In this document: in pieces, positions 7,975-15,716 of the stretch
Layout: each line of letters opens with the position of its first letter
How positions within the stretch are numbered: the stretch's first letter is position 1
The notes under the pieces: model-generated
Database searches by the model: none
Told to the model about the DNA's origin: nothing
The model's input: the letters and a program-made list of their open reading frames with translations, nothing else
Program-made: the position numbers and the translations under genes
From: Asanoa siamensis
GTDB taxonomy: Bacteria > Actinomycetota > Actinomycetes > Mycobacteriales > Micromonosporaceae
Assembly: GCF_016862555.1 (NCBI RefSeq)
Contig: NZ_BONE01000063.1
Coordinates: 1-44,561 of the forward strand
Direction of reading: 5' to 3'
DNA: 44,561 bases

Positions 7975-8901
7975 TCAGCCGGCGGGCGGGACCGCCGTAT
8001 CGCGGATGAGCGCCACCACGGTGTCGGCCGTGTGCTCCAGGTGGCTGCGACCGTCGGGCCGGTGGCTGGCGGGGCTGATGTAGCTGCGGGGACCCACGTG
8101 GGTCGCGGGGTCGAGCCGGTGCACGGTGACCTTCCCGGCCCGCGCGGCCCGGTTCCACGGGCTGCGGCTCCACAGTCGCCACCGCTGCGGGAAGATCCAG
8201 GTGCCCAGCCGCTCGATGCGGTCGTCCCCGCTGGTGAGCTGGAAGAGCCGGGCCGCGTGGGTGACGTCGTTGGCGCCGTTGTGGAAGCCGCCGAGGTTGA
8301 TCAGCACCAACGGGCACCGGAGCTGCCGCCACAGGCCCTCCACCGCACCGGTGGCGACCTGGGCGCCGCCGCTGTAGCTGAGCAGCACGACCGGGATGCC
8401 GCTGTCGGCCTGGTAACCCGCGAGCCGGAGCTGGGTGGCGATCTGCGCGCCGACGGCCCGGTTGTAGACCGGACGGTACCGGTGGTCGGCGGCGATGAAG
8501 ATCTGCATGACGTTGTGCAGGAACAGCAGCAGGCCGACGTGGCGCCGCAGCCAGATCCACACAGGACGGGCGGCGAGCGCGTACGCCAGCGGGGAGTAGG
8601 GCTGGACCTGGCCCAGCACCCGCAGCTCCGGCGCCCGGGCGATCAGGGCCTTCACCAACCGGCCGCCGTCGCGGGTGTCGCGATAGTGCCGCTTACCGAT
8701 GCCGTCGAGATAGACGAGGTAGGCGGCCGGCGGCCGGTCGGCGTCGGCCCCGCGCGCGTAGGGCAGGCCGCGCGGGAGAGCGGTGGCAGGGGTCCGCCAA
8801 CCCGCGGCATAGGCGAGCACCTCGTAGCGCGCGAGCAGCGCCTCGGCGAGCAGGATCGGGCCGAGGCAGCAGAGCAGCAGCAGGAGCACCAACTCCGTCA
8901 T
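7975..8901 (-). CDS. membrane-anchored alpha/beta-hydrolase-like protein
   Basis: A 308-residue protein of uncertain family. It opens with a hydrophobic anchor (residues 2-15, mostly Leu) and has another hydrophobic stretch around residues 110-130. A lipase-like elbow LSYSGGAQ (about residue 165) is followed by a VLINLGGFHNG segment. A His in RSHLEHT near the C-terminus could complete a triad. The ATG at 8901 overlaps the stop of the preceding 4-TM protein gene (ATGA). It sits downstream of a glycosyltransferase, so action on a glycosylated or lipid substrate at the membrane is possible but unproven. Confidence 0.7.
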   Translation of the reverse strand: MTELVLLLLLCCLGPILLAEALLARYEVLAYAAGWRTPATALPRGLPYARGADADRPPAAYLVYLDGIGKRHYRDTRDGGRLVKALIARAPELRVLGQVQPYSPLAYALAARPVWIWLRRHVGLLLFLHNVMQIFIAADHRYRPVYNRAVGAQIATQLRLAGYQADSGIPVVLLSYSGGAQVATGAVEGLWRQLRCPLVLINLGGFHNGANDVTHAARLFQLTSGDDRIERLGTWIFPQRWRLWSRSPWNRAARAGKVTVHRLDPATHVGPRSYISPASHRPDGRSHLEHTADTVVALIRDTAVPPAG

Positions 8902-9380
8902 GTCGCCGGCTCCGGCAGCGGTGCCGTGTTCAGCCGCACCGCCAGGCGGCGGACGGCCTCGACGGCGATGCCGAGCCCGACGCCCGCGACGGCCACACAG
9001 CCGGCGGCGGTCCACCAACCCTGCCCCGTCGCGGCGTGCAGCGCGTCGGCCAGGCCGGCACCGACCCCGACGAAGAGCACCAGGTGCAGGAACGGCCCGA
9101 GCATCGGGAACGCGAGGATCGCGGCGAGCAGCAGCGGGGCGGCCAGCCCGGGCGTCCAACCGAGGCCCGTCGTGTTCGCCGAACCGACGAGCCCGGCGAC
9201 CGTCCAGGCCGACAGCGGCCAGAGCGCGAAGACGGCGGCCTCCACGACCGCGCCGGCCAGGATCATCCGGACCGCCTTGCTTCGCGAGACGCCCGAACCC
9301 GGCGCGACGATCGGCAGCAGGCGGCCCGCGGCCTCGGACACGCCGGCGAGCAGCAGGAGGACGGCGACGAAGACGGACAT
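8898..9380 (-). CDS. four-TM integral membrane protein, unknown function
   Basis: A 160-residue protein with about four predicted membrane spans (residues 2-25, 40-62, 78-105 and 120-140) and a short Pro/Arg-rich cytosolic tail. I recognise no family. The ATG follows the glycosyltransferase stop by 2 bp and its own stop overlaps the next start. It is therefore translated as a block with the glycosyltransferase and the hydrolase-like protein, which suggests a joint function such as export or membrane handling of the same compound. That role is inference. Confidence 0.7.
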   Translation of the reverse strand: MSVFVAVLLLLAGVSEAAGRLLPIVAPGSGVSRSKAVRMILAGAVVEAAVFALWPLSAWTVAGLVGSANTTGLGWTPGLAAPLLLAAILAFPMLGPFLHLVLFVGVGAGLADALHAATGQGWWTAAGCVAVAGVGLGIAVEAVRRLAVRLNTAPLPEPAT

Positions 9381-9382
9381 CG

Positions 9383-10567
9383 TCAGCCTCCCGCCCCGGC
9401 CTCGACGCGGGCCTGGCCCGCGCGTTCCAGGTAGTGCTCGAGCTCGTCGGCCGCGCGCCGGAAGCCGCCCGCCTCGTGCTGGGCCTCCTGGAGCGTGCAG
9501 GCCGCGCCGCGGAAGCGGGACTCGCCGAGGAGCCGCTGGGCCAGCGCGCGGACGAGGCCGTCCGTCACGTCGGGCGTCCGGATCGTCAGGCCGGCGCCGA
9601 GCGTGGTGACCCGGGACGCGACCAGCGGCTGGTCCGCGCCCTGCGGGACGACCAGCATCGGGACGCCCGCGTAGAGGGCCTCGTTGACGCTGTTCATGCC
9701 GCCGTGGGTGACGAACAGCGCGGCGCGGGCCAGCACGTCCGGCTGGGGCACGAAGTGGCGGGCGATCACGTTGGCCGGCAGCCGGCCGAGCGCGGCCGGG
9801 TCGGTCCGCCCCGTGGCCACGACCACCGTCCCGCCCAGCGGGGCGAGCGCCGTGACGAAGGCGTGCAGCAACCGCGGCTCGGCGTTGAACACGGTGCCCA
9901 GCGACGCGTACAGCACCGGGTCGCGGAGGCGGTCGAACGGGAACGACCCGTCGACGGGCCGGGCGCCGATGCTGGGACCGACGAACCGGTACGACGCGTC
10001 GAGCTCCTCCACACCGGGCTGGAACATCCGGGAGGTGTAGACGAGGTTGAGCGGTGCCCGGATGTTGCCGAGGTCGAACGCCGGCAGCCCGCGGGTGTCG
10101 TACCGCCGGCCCAGCTCCCGGCGCTCGCGCAGGAACGCCCTCGTCAGCAGGTGCCGGGAGGCCCGGGTGGGACTGGGCACCTGCCGGTTGAACGCGAAGG
10201 TGGTGAACGAGGACGCCGCCGGGACGTCCAGCTCCCTGGCGGCGACCGCGCCCCACAGGCAGGCGGCGTCGTGGACGATCAGGTCGGGCCGGCTCCCGCG
10301 CAGGTCGGCGAGGACCGAGGGCAGAACGGCGTTGGCGGTACGCGTGAGCCCCGCCAGCAACGTCGCCGGCGTCGGCGGGTCCGGCAGCGGCTGGTCGCCG
10401 CCGGGGTACCGGAACTCGGTGGCACCCGCCGCCGCGACCGCGGCGGCGAACGCGGGTGAGGTGTGGTAGGTGACCGAGTGTCCACGTCGGACCAGCTCGG
10501 TCACGAGCGGCAGCGTCGGGTTGACGCGGCCGTGCATGGCGATGTTGAGGAACGCGAAGGTGCTCAC
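9383..10567 (-). CDS. MGT-type glycosyltransferase (GT1 family)
   Basis: A 394-residue GT-B fold enzyme of the macrolide/erythromycin-CIII type, transferring an activated sugar to a small hydrophobic acceptor. The N-terminal acceptor domain begins FLNIAMHGRVNPTLPL. The C-terminal donor domain carries HGGMNSVNEALYAGVPML (from His288) and QGADQP (309-314), the nucleotide-sugar signature. The GTG at 10567 has a strong GAGGAGG ribosome binding site 7 nt upstream. It is 23 bp after the aldo/keto reductase and 2 bp before the 4-TM gene. No polyketide or deoxysugar genes are nearby, so detoxification or xenobiotic glycosylation is as likely as a biosynthetic role. Confidence 0.9.
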   Translation of the reverse strand: MSTFAFLNIAMHGRVNPTLPLVTELVRRGHSVTYHTSPAFAAAVAAAGATEFRYPGGDQPLPDPPTPATLLAGLTRTANAVLPSVLADLRGSRPDLIVHDAACLWGAVAARELDVPAASSFTTFAFNRQVPSPTRASRHLLTRAFLRERRELGRRYDTRGLPAFDLGNIRAPLNLVYTSRMFQPGVEELDASYRFVGPSIGARPVDGSFPFDRLRDPVLYASLGTVFNAEPRLLHAFVTALAPLGGTVVVATGRTDPAALGRLPANVIARHFVPQPDVLARAALFVTHGGMNSVNEALYAGVPMLVVPQGADQPLVASRVTTLGAGLTIRTPDVTDGLVRALAQRLLGESRFRGAACTLQEAQHEAGGFRRAADELEHYLERAGQARVEAGAGG

Positions 10568-10590
10568 CGTCCGACCTCCTCGTCGGTGCG

Positions 10591-11481
10591 TCAGGCGGGT
10601 GCGACGGCGTCCAGCGCGGCCAGCGTGGCGTCGTCGAGCAGGATGTCGCCGGCGGCGACGTTCGCCGCGAGATGCCCGGCGTCGCTCGTGCCGGGAATCA
10701 GCAGCGTGTTCGGGGAGTGCCGGAGCAACCAGGCGAGTCCGACCTGGGCGGTGCTGACGTTCAGCGCGCGGGCCGTGTCGCGCACGACCGGGTCGTCGGT
10801 CACCTTCGGCACCCCGGGCGTGGCACCACCCAGCGGGTAGTAGGGCACCCAGGCGATCCCCTCGGCCTCGGAGAGCTTGAGCATGTCCTCGTGGTCGCGG
10901 GTCAGCACGCTGTAGGAGTTCTGGACGCAGGTGATGCCCGCGGGGATCGCCCGGCGCAGGCCGTCGAAGTCCACCCCGCTCAGCCCGATCGCGCCGATCT
11001 TGCCCGCGTCCCGCAGGGCCATCAGCACCGCGAGCTGGTCCTCGAGATCCACGACCTGGTCGCGCGGGAGGGGGAAGCCGGCGCCGACGTCCATCCGCCG
11101 GAGGTTCACCACGGCGATCTGCTCGGCGCCGAGGCTGCGCAGGTTGTCCTCGACACCCACCCGCAGCTCCGCCGGCCGCTGCGCCGGGCGCATCGGCTGC
11201 TTGCCACCCGGGTTCGCGGCGATGCCGACCTTGGTCGAGACGACGGCGTGGTCGGCCGGATCGATCGCCGCGCGGAGCAGCCCGTTGACGTACCCGTTGC
11301 CGTAGACCTGGGCCGTGTCGAGGTGGTCGACGCCGAGGTCCAGCGCGCGCCGGAGCAGCGTGACGGCGGCGGCGCGGTCGTCGCGCAGCCGGGCGAGTTG
11401 CATGGCGCCGTACCCGATCCGGGACACGACCCGTCCGCCGAGGAAGCCGGGACCGCCGGGGCGGCGTACGTCCGTGGTCAT
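10591..11481 (-). CDS. aldo/keto reductase
   Basis: A 296-residue NADPH-dependent TIM-barrel oxidoreductase. Asp and Tyr of the catalytic tetrad lie in DHLDTAQVYGNG and Lys in STKVG. The usual His strand reads VVNLRRMD, with Asn where the classical enzymes have His, a variant I believe is common in actinobacterial members. The cofactor-binding end is LLIPGTSDAGHL. The ATG at 11481 has AAGGAG 8 nt upstream and overlaps the TetR stop codon (ATGA), so regulator and enzyme are coupled. It probably reduces an aldehyde or ketone related to the operon's inducer; the substrate is unknown. Confidence 0.9.
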   Translation of the reverse strand: MTTDVRRPGGPGFLGGRVVSRIGYGAMQLARLRDDRAAAVTLLRRALDLGVDHLDTAQVYGNGYVNGLLRAAIDPADHAVVSTKVGIAANPGGKQPMRPAQRPAELRVGVEDNLRSLGAEQIAVVNLRRMDVGAGFPLPRDQVVDLEDQLAVLMALRDAGKIGAIGLSGVDFDGLRRAIPAGITCVQNSYSVLTRDHEDMLKLSEAEGIAWVPYYPLGGATPGVPKVTDDPVVRDTARALNVSTAQVGLAWLLRHSPNTLLIPGTSDAGHLAANVAAGDILLDDATLAALDAVAPA

Positions 11482-12074
11482 GATGGTTCTCCTTGCCTGG
11501 GAATCACGGTGTCGACGAGGTCGGCGACGTCGGCCTCGCCGAGCAGGGCGCTGCGGAACAGCAGTGCCTGGTACGCGGCGAGGAGCCGGCCCGCCAGGTG
11601 CCGCGCCCGCGGGCCGGCGTCGGCGAGCGTGTGGCCCTGCGTCCGGATCAGCCACTCCTCGCAGCCGATCCGGAAGACCTCGCGCAGGCGCTCGAGCATG
11701 CCGACGACGATCTCCCGGACGGCGGGGTCGGTCGTGGCCTGGCCCCAGGCCTGCAGCGCGATGTGCGCCTCGTTGGGGTCGACGGCGGTGGACAGGTGGC
11801 CGATCATCTCGGCCGGGCTCGGGGGCCGTTCGCTCGCGGCCGCGTACGCGGAGAGGGTTTCCCGCCGCCGGTCGAGCAGGTCCTGGATGACGGCGTGGAC
11901 GATGTCGGCCTTGGTCGCGAAGTGCGCGTAGATCGAGCCGGCGGAGAGCCCCGACTCGGCGGTGATGTCGGCGACGGACGTGCGCTCCATGCCTGCCCGC
12001 ACGAAGCACCGCCGCGCGGCCCGCACGATCTGCTCGCGCCGTAGCTCCTTGCGGGCCTCGGTCAGTCTGGGCAC
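11478..12074 (-). CDS. TetR-family transcriptional repressor
   Basis: A 198-residue regulator. The N-terminal HTH covers about residues 28-55, with TSVADITAESGLSAGSIYAHF as the recognition region. The C-terminal helical ligand domain is variable. The GTG at 12074 is preferred over upstream ATGs because a strong GGAGGAGG lies just before it; the next upstream ATG (12128) falls inside the inverted repeat. It heads a minus-strand operon of six genes and most likely represses it by binding the large inverted repeat at 12096-12148, which surrounds the -10 element. The ligand is presumably a substrate of the downstream reductase or glycosyltransferase (inference). Confidence 0.88.
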   Translation of the reverse strand: MPRLTEARKELRREQIVRAARRCFVRAGMERTSVADITAESGLSAGSIYAHFATKADIVHAVIQDLLDRRRETLSAYAAASERPPSPAEMIGHLSTAVDPNEAHIALQAWGQATTDPAVREIVVGMLERLREVFRIGCEEWLIRTQGHTLADAGPRARHLAGRLLAAYQALLFRSALLGEADVADLVDTVIPRQGEPS

Positions 12075-12095
12075 GGCAACCTCCTCCGTCACACA

Positions 12096-12148
12096 AAAAG
12101 AACGGCCGCTCCGTTTGCCAGCATACAAACAGAGCGTCCGTTCTGTTT
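12096..12148 (-). promoter_or_regulatory. TetR operator and promoter: 22-bp inverted repeat around a -10 element
   Basis: The arm at 12096-12117 and the arm at 12126-12148 are near-perfect reverse complements with an 8-bp centre. Each arm is itself a quasi-palindrome: AACGG-N5-CCGTT on one side and AACAG-N5-CCGTT on the other. On the minus strand TATGCT, preceded by TG (extended -10), occupies 12125-12120 in the centre. A repressor bound at either arm would block RNA polymerase. The arrangement suggests two adjacent operator sites for the TetR protein encoded 22 bp downstream. Confidence 0.7.
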
Positions 12149-12169
12149 AGTGTCTCCGGTCACAGGCTC

Positions 12170-12859
12170 CTAGGTCGCGGTCAGGTGGAACTCGTTGCCG
12201 TCGGGGTCGGCGAGCAGGATCGCGTCGGCGTCGATGACCGTGGCACCGAGCGCGACCAGGCGGTCGACCTCCGCGGCCAGATCGCCGGCCGGCACGGCGA
12301 GCGTGAAGCGTTGGCGGTTCGTGCCGCGTTTCGGGGTCACCGGGGGGCCGCCCCAGGCGACCTTCGTGCCGCCGTGCGGAGACTGGATCGCCGTCTCCTC
12401 GTGCTCGTCCCAGACCAGCGGCCAGCCCGTCGCGGCGCTCCAGAACTGGCCGACCGCCCGGGGACCGTCGCAGGCGACCTCGCCGAGGAAGCCGCAGCCG
12501 GCGAGGAAGTTGTTGTCGGGCGGGATCACGCAGAACGCGTTGCCCTCCGGATCGGCCAGCACGACGTGCGGTTCCTCCGGTAGCTGCCCGACGTCGAGGT
12601 GACCGGCACCGAGCCCCAGCGCCTTGTCCACGACGGCCCGCAGGTCGCCGGCGGCCTCGCTGGTGAGGTGCAGGTGGATGCTCCGGGTGGGCGTGGCGGA
12701 TCTCGCGGGCCCCGGGACGAAGCGGAGGCTGACCTGGGCCTCGTCGCCGGGGACCAGGGCATCCTCGACGATCTTCCGGTCGAGCAGGTCGGCCCAGAAC
12801 CGCGCGAGCCGCGCCGGGTCCCGGGCGTCGAACGTCACTGTCAACTGTCTGGCACTCAT
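12170..12859 (-). CDS. VOC (glyoxalase/bleomycin-resistance-like) protein with two domains
   Basis: A 229-residue cytosolic protein made of two vicinal-oxygen-chelate modules (about 5-118 and 122-229). Each ends in the typical LADPEGNAF or LADPDGNEF motif that carries a metal-binding Glu/Asn position. The first module has the PARLARFWADLL helix typical of actinobacterial members of unknown substrate. It is transcribed from its own leaderless promoter (TAGCTT six bases before ATG). It lies back to back with the DUF4331 gene across 139 bp. Confidence 0.82.
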   Translation of the reverse strand: MSARQLTVTFDARDPARLARFWADLLDRKIVEDALVPGDEAQVSLRFVPGPARSATPTRSIHLHLTSEAAGDLRAVVDKALGLGAGHLDVGQLPEEPHVVLADPEGNAFCVIPPDNNFLAGCGFLGEVACDGPRAVGQFWSAATGWPLVWDEHEETAIQSPHGGTKVAWGGPPVTPKRGTNRQRFTLAVPAGDLAAEVDRLVALGATVIDADAILLADPDGNEFHLTAT

Positions 12860-12865
12860 CCCGGC

Positions 12866-12871
12866 AAGCTA
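12866..12871 (-). promoter_or_regulatory. -10 hexamer TAGCTT of a leaderless promoter
   Basis: On the minus strand TAGCTT is followed by exactly six bases and then the ATG of the VOC gene at 12859. This spacing places the transcription start on the start codon. The rest of the divergent spacer to 12998 is GC-rich and shows no clear promoter for the plus strand. Confidence 0.5.
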
Positions 12872-12998
12872 GGCGCGCTCCGGCGACAGAGGCAACGCGA
12901 TTAGGTCTCAGCCGTACGGGGGACGCGGGCGGCGCGGCGTCTCGCGGCGGTCGCGGTCGCGGTAGTAGACCGGACGGTGATCACCACGGGGGCTCACT

Positions 12999-14024
12999 TT
13001 GTCGCATCACCTGGATTCCGAGCTGGCGCGCCGGGACAGCCGGATCGACCTCACCGACCAGTACATGTTCCGCGGCACGAACGGCACTGTGCTCGTGATG
13101 AACGTCAACAGCTCCATCCTGGGTGCCGACTACCGGGCGGGCTTCCATCCGGAAGCGCGCTACGAGTTCAAGGTCCACTTCGACGGCGAGGCCGTCGAGG
13201 ATCTCACCTACCGGGTCACGTTCGGCCCGGCCGAGGACGACGGCCGGCAGCGGGTGGTGCTGGGGTGCCTGCGGGGCGGCGACGCGCGCGGTGACACGGC
13301 GGAAGGCATCGGCCTGGCGTCGGGCCGTACGCACGAGCCCCTGCACGGCCCGGCGGGCATGCGGCTGTGGGCCGGCGTGGTCCGGGACCCGTTCTACAAC
13401 GACCTGACGCTGCTGTCGGCGCTGATTCCGGCGGTGAAGGACGGCACGCGCCCCGACCTCGGCGACTGGCGCCCGGACAAGGCCGAGAACGGCATCGCCG
13501 GCACCGAGGTCCACTCGATCGTGCTGGAGATCCCCGACGGCGAGCCGTACCTGCCCGGGCGCGACATCGCCCTGTGGACGGTCACCAAGCTGCCCACCGA
13601 CTTCGGGGGCTGGCAGCAGGTCAACCGGCAGGCCACGCCGATGCTCTGGCCACTGATCCGGACGTCCGACCCCGTCTGGGCCATCGACGCCAACCGTACG
13701 CACCCCGGGCACGACGTCCACGACGACGGGGAGCGGCTCACCGGCGTCATCGCCGCGGTGGTCGCCGCCAACCGGACGTCGCTGAGCCCCCGGGCGTACG
13801 CGGAGACGCTGGTCCGCCGGCTGCTGCCGGACCTGATGCCGTACCGGATCGGCAGCGAGGCCAACTTCGGGCTGTCCGGTGTCAACGGCCGGAGCCTGGC
13901 CGACAACGCGGTCGAGACGATGTACTCGCTCGTCTTCAACGCCGCCATCTCGGTGGGACTGCGGCCGGAGGACAACGCGGACACCCGCAGCGAGCAGTTC
14001 CCGTACGTCGTCGCCATCCGGTAG
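12999..14024 (+). CDS. DUF4331-family protein
   Basis: A 341-residue protein beginning SHHLDSELARRDSRIDLTDQYMF, matching the SHR..A..DLTDFY-type opening of DUF4331 proteins. The family is of unknown function. No signal peptide or membrane span is visible, unlike some relatives that are secreted. The start is taken as TTG at 12999 because the conserved SHH follows at once and a GGGGG ribosome-binding tract lies 7-8 nt upstream; no in-frame ATG is available nearby. A FNDPFYND-like segment (FYNDLTLLSALI) and VFNAAISVGLRPEDN near the C-terminus are also typical. Confidence 0.75.
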   Translation: MSHHLDSELARRDSRIDLTDQYMFRGTNGTVLVMNVNSSILGADYRAGFHPEARYEFKVHFDGEAVEDLTYRVTFGPAEDDGRQRVVLGCLRGGDARGDTAEGIGLASGRTHEPLHGPAGMRLWAGVVRDPFYNDLTLLSALIPAVKDGTRPDLGDWRPDKAENGIAGTEVHSIVLEIPDGEPYLPGRDIALWTVTKLPTDFGGWQQVNRQATPMLWPLIRTSDPVWAIDANRTHPGHDVHDDGERLTGVIAAVVAANRTSLSPRAYAETLVRRLLPDLMPYRIGSEANFGLSGVNGRSLADNAVETMYSLVFNAAISVGLRPEDNADTRSEQFPYVVAIR

Positions 14025-14092
14025 CCACGCTCTCGGGGGGCGCGGCTCCGCGCGGTCTGGTTGCCGTCCGCGCGGCGGTCGAGGGTGGACGC

Positions 14093-14848
14093 ATGGATCT
14101 GGGACTCAACGGCCGCACCGTCATCGTGACGGGCGGCTCGGGCGGGATCGGCCGCCACATCGCACTGGGGTTCGCCGCGGAGGGGGCCGACGTCGTGGTC
14201 ACCTACCGGCGGGAGCGTTCGGACGCCGAGGGCGTCGTCAAGGAACTCGACGGGGCCGGGCTGGCCGTGCCGTTCGACCTCGCCGCGCCCGACGCGGCCG
14301 CGCGGCTGGTCGAGGCGGCCACCGCCTGGACCAGCCGGGTCGACGTGGTCGTGAACAACGCCGTCCACTGGGGAGCGACCACGCCCGACGAGGACGGGCG
14401 GTTCGAGACCGTGCCGGACGACGACTGGCTGGCCGTGCTGCGTACCAATGTCGAAGGGGCCCTGGGCCTCACCCGCGCCGCGGCACCCGGAATGCGCCGG
14501 CGCGGCTGGGGCCGGCTCGTCCACCTTTCGTCGAGCGTCGCGGTCAACGGGATGCCGGGCGGCGAGTACTACGGCGCCGCGAAGGCGGCGCTGCACGGCT
14601 TCAGCCGCTCGGCAGCCTTCAGCCTGGGCCGTGACGGCGACATCCTGTCCAACGTCGTGATGCCGGGGCTCACCCGGACCGCGCGCAACGGCCCGATCGT
14701 CGACGTCGCGGGGGAGCGGCTGAGCGAGATCGCCCCGATCGGCCGCCTGCTGGACGCCGCCGAGGTGGCGAAGGCCGTCGTCTACCTCGGCTCCGCGGCC
14801 AACACGGGGATCACCGGCCAGGTGATCGCGGTGACCGGCGGCTCGTGA
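14093..14848 (+). CDS. short-chain dehydrogenase/reductase (SDR)
   Basis: A 251-residue Rossmann-fold oxidoreductase of the classical SDR type. The cofactor motif is TGGSGGIG (about 14-21). The structural NNAV motif, the catalytic Ser in SSSVAVNG and the YxxxK pair in YYGAAKAAL are all present, and the C-terminal VTGGS closes the family pattern. NADP preference is suggested by basic residues (YRRER) after strand 2, but this is inference. A MmyB-type regulator gene follows 55 bp downstream in the same direction; such pairs are common in actinomycetes and the regulator probably controls this gene. Confidence 0.9.
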   Translation: MDLGLNGRTVIVTGGSGGIGRHIALGFAAEGADVVVTYRRERSDAEGVVKELDGAGLAVPFDLAAPDAAARLVEAATAWTSRVDVVVNNAVHWGATTPDEDGRFETVPDDDWLAVLRTNVEGALGLTRAAAPGMRRRGWGRLVHLSSSVAVNGMPGGEYYGAAKAALHGFSRSAAFSLGRDGDILSNVVMPGLTRTARNGPIVDVAGERLSEIAPIGRLLDAAEVAKAVVYLGSAANTGITGQVIAVTGGS

Positions 14849-14891
14849 CCGCCGTCCTCGCCGGGGGCGGCTGAGGTGGGCCGTGCCCGGC

Positions 14892-14897
14892 TACCGT
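14892..14897 (+). promoter_or_regulatory. -10 hexamer TACCGT of a leaderless promoter
   Basis: TACCGT is followed by six bases and the ATG at 14904. This both supports a leaderless transcript for the XRE regulator and argues for the ATG at 14904 rather than the GTG at 14883 as the true start. Confidence 0.5.
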
Positions 14898-14903
14898 TGC
14901 GGG

Positions 14904-15716
14904 ATGAGCGAGCTGGGCACCTTCCTGCGGAGCAGGCGCGAGGCGGTCGCGCCGGCGGACGTCGGCCTCCCCGCGGGCCGGCGCCGGCGCACGCCCGGCC
15001 TGCGCCGCGCCGAGCTGGCCATGCTCGCCGGCGTCAGCGTGGAATACCTGGCGCGCCTCGAACAGGGCACCGACCGCCATCCCTCGTTGCAGGTCCTGCA
15101 CGCGCTGGCCGACGCGCTGCTGCTCGCGCGGGAGGACCGCGAGCTGCTGCTGCTCACGGCCAAGAGCGCCGGCGGCCTGCGCTGCCCGCGGGCCGATCCG
15201 GCCAGCGCTGTCCGGCCGACGGTCCGGCGTCTCCTCGACGGTCTGGAGCCGCTGCCGGCCGTGCTGCTCGACCGGCTCGGCGACGTGCTCGCCCACACCA
15301 GGGCGTACGAGCGGCTCGTCGGTCCGATCGGCCTGCTCGACGACCGGCCGGCGAACCTCGTGCGCTACCTGTGCACCGACGACCGGGCCCGGACCGCGTT
15401 CCCGGACCGGGAGCGGATGGCCGGCGAGCAGGCCACCGTCCTCCGCCTCGCGGCCGGCTCCGGTGACGAGGCCGCGGTCGCGCTGGCCGCCGAGCTCGGG
15501 GCGGCCCCCGGCTTCACCCGGCGCTGGGAGATGCCGGCCTCGACGGGCGTCGAGCGCCTCGTCCACCCCGACGTGGGCCTGCTGCGCCTGGCCTACGAGA
15601 CGCTCGACGTCGCCGCCGACGGTCAGCGCGTCCTGGTGTACCTCCCGGCCGACGAGCCGACGGAGGCCGCGCTCGACCGGCTGGCCCGCGACCTGGTCAC
15701 CGCAGCAGGGGGATGA
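14904..15716 (+). CDS. XRE-family regulator with MmyB-like ligand-binding domain
   Basis: A 270-residue transcription factor. The N-terminal XRE HTH (about 4-75) contains RRTPGLRRAELAMLAGVSVE and YLARLEQG, the signature of the MmyB/actinobacterial subgroup. The C-terminal part (about 100-265) matches the MmyB-like PAS-type domain, with the usual LLDRLGDVLAHT, AFPDRE and WEMPAS-like positions. Members often sit beside an SDR gene and regulate it, as seems likely here. The last 20 bases overlap the end of the convergent LLM oxidoreductase gene, so the two messages are antisense at their tails. Confidence 0.88.
   Translation: MSELGTFLRSRREAVAPADVGLPAGRRRRTPGLRRAELAMLAGVSVEYLARLEQGTDRHPSLQVLHALADALLLAREDRELLLLTAKSAGGLRCPRADPASAVRPTVRRLLDGLEPLPAVLLDRLGDVLAHTRAYERLVGPIGLLDDRPANLVRYLCTDDRARTAFPDRERMAGEQATVLRLAAGSGDEAAVALAAELGAAPGFTRRWEMPASTGVERLVHPDVGLLRLAYETLDVAADGQRVLVYLPADEPTEAALDRLARDLVTAAGG

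Noticed and set aside
9383-10567. Natural-product biosynthetic cluster around the macrolide-type glycosyltransferase
   Set aside because: No polyketide synthase, NRPS, deoxysugar or resistance-methylase gene is adjacent; detoxification fits as well.
12128-12128. ATG at 12128 as the start of the TetR gene
   Set aside because: It lies within the operator inverted repeat and has no ribosome binding site; GTG 12074 has GGAGGAGG just upstream.
14025-14092. Terminator in GCGCGGCTCCGCGC before the SDR gene
   Set aside because: The stem is only 6 bp with a 2-nt loop and the position shows no T run, so it is too weak to list as a feature.
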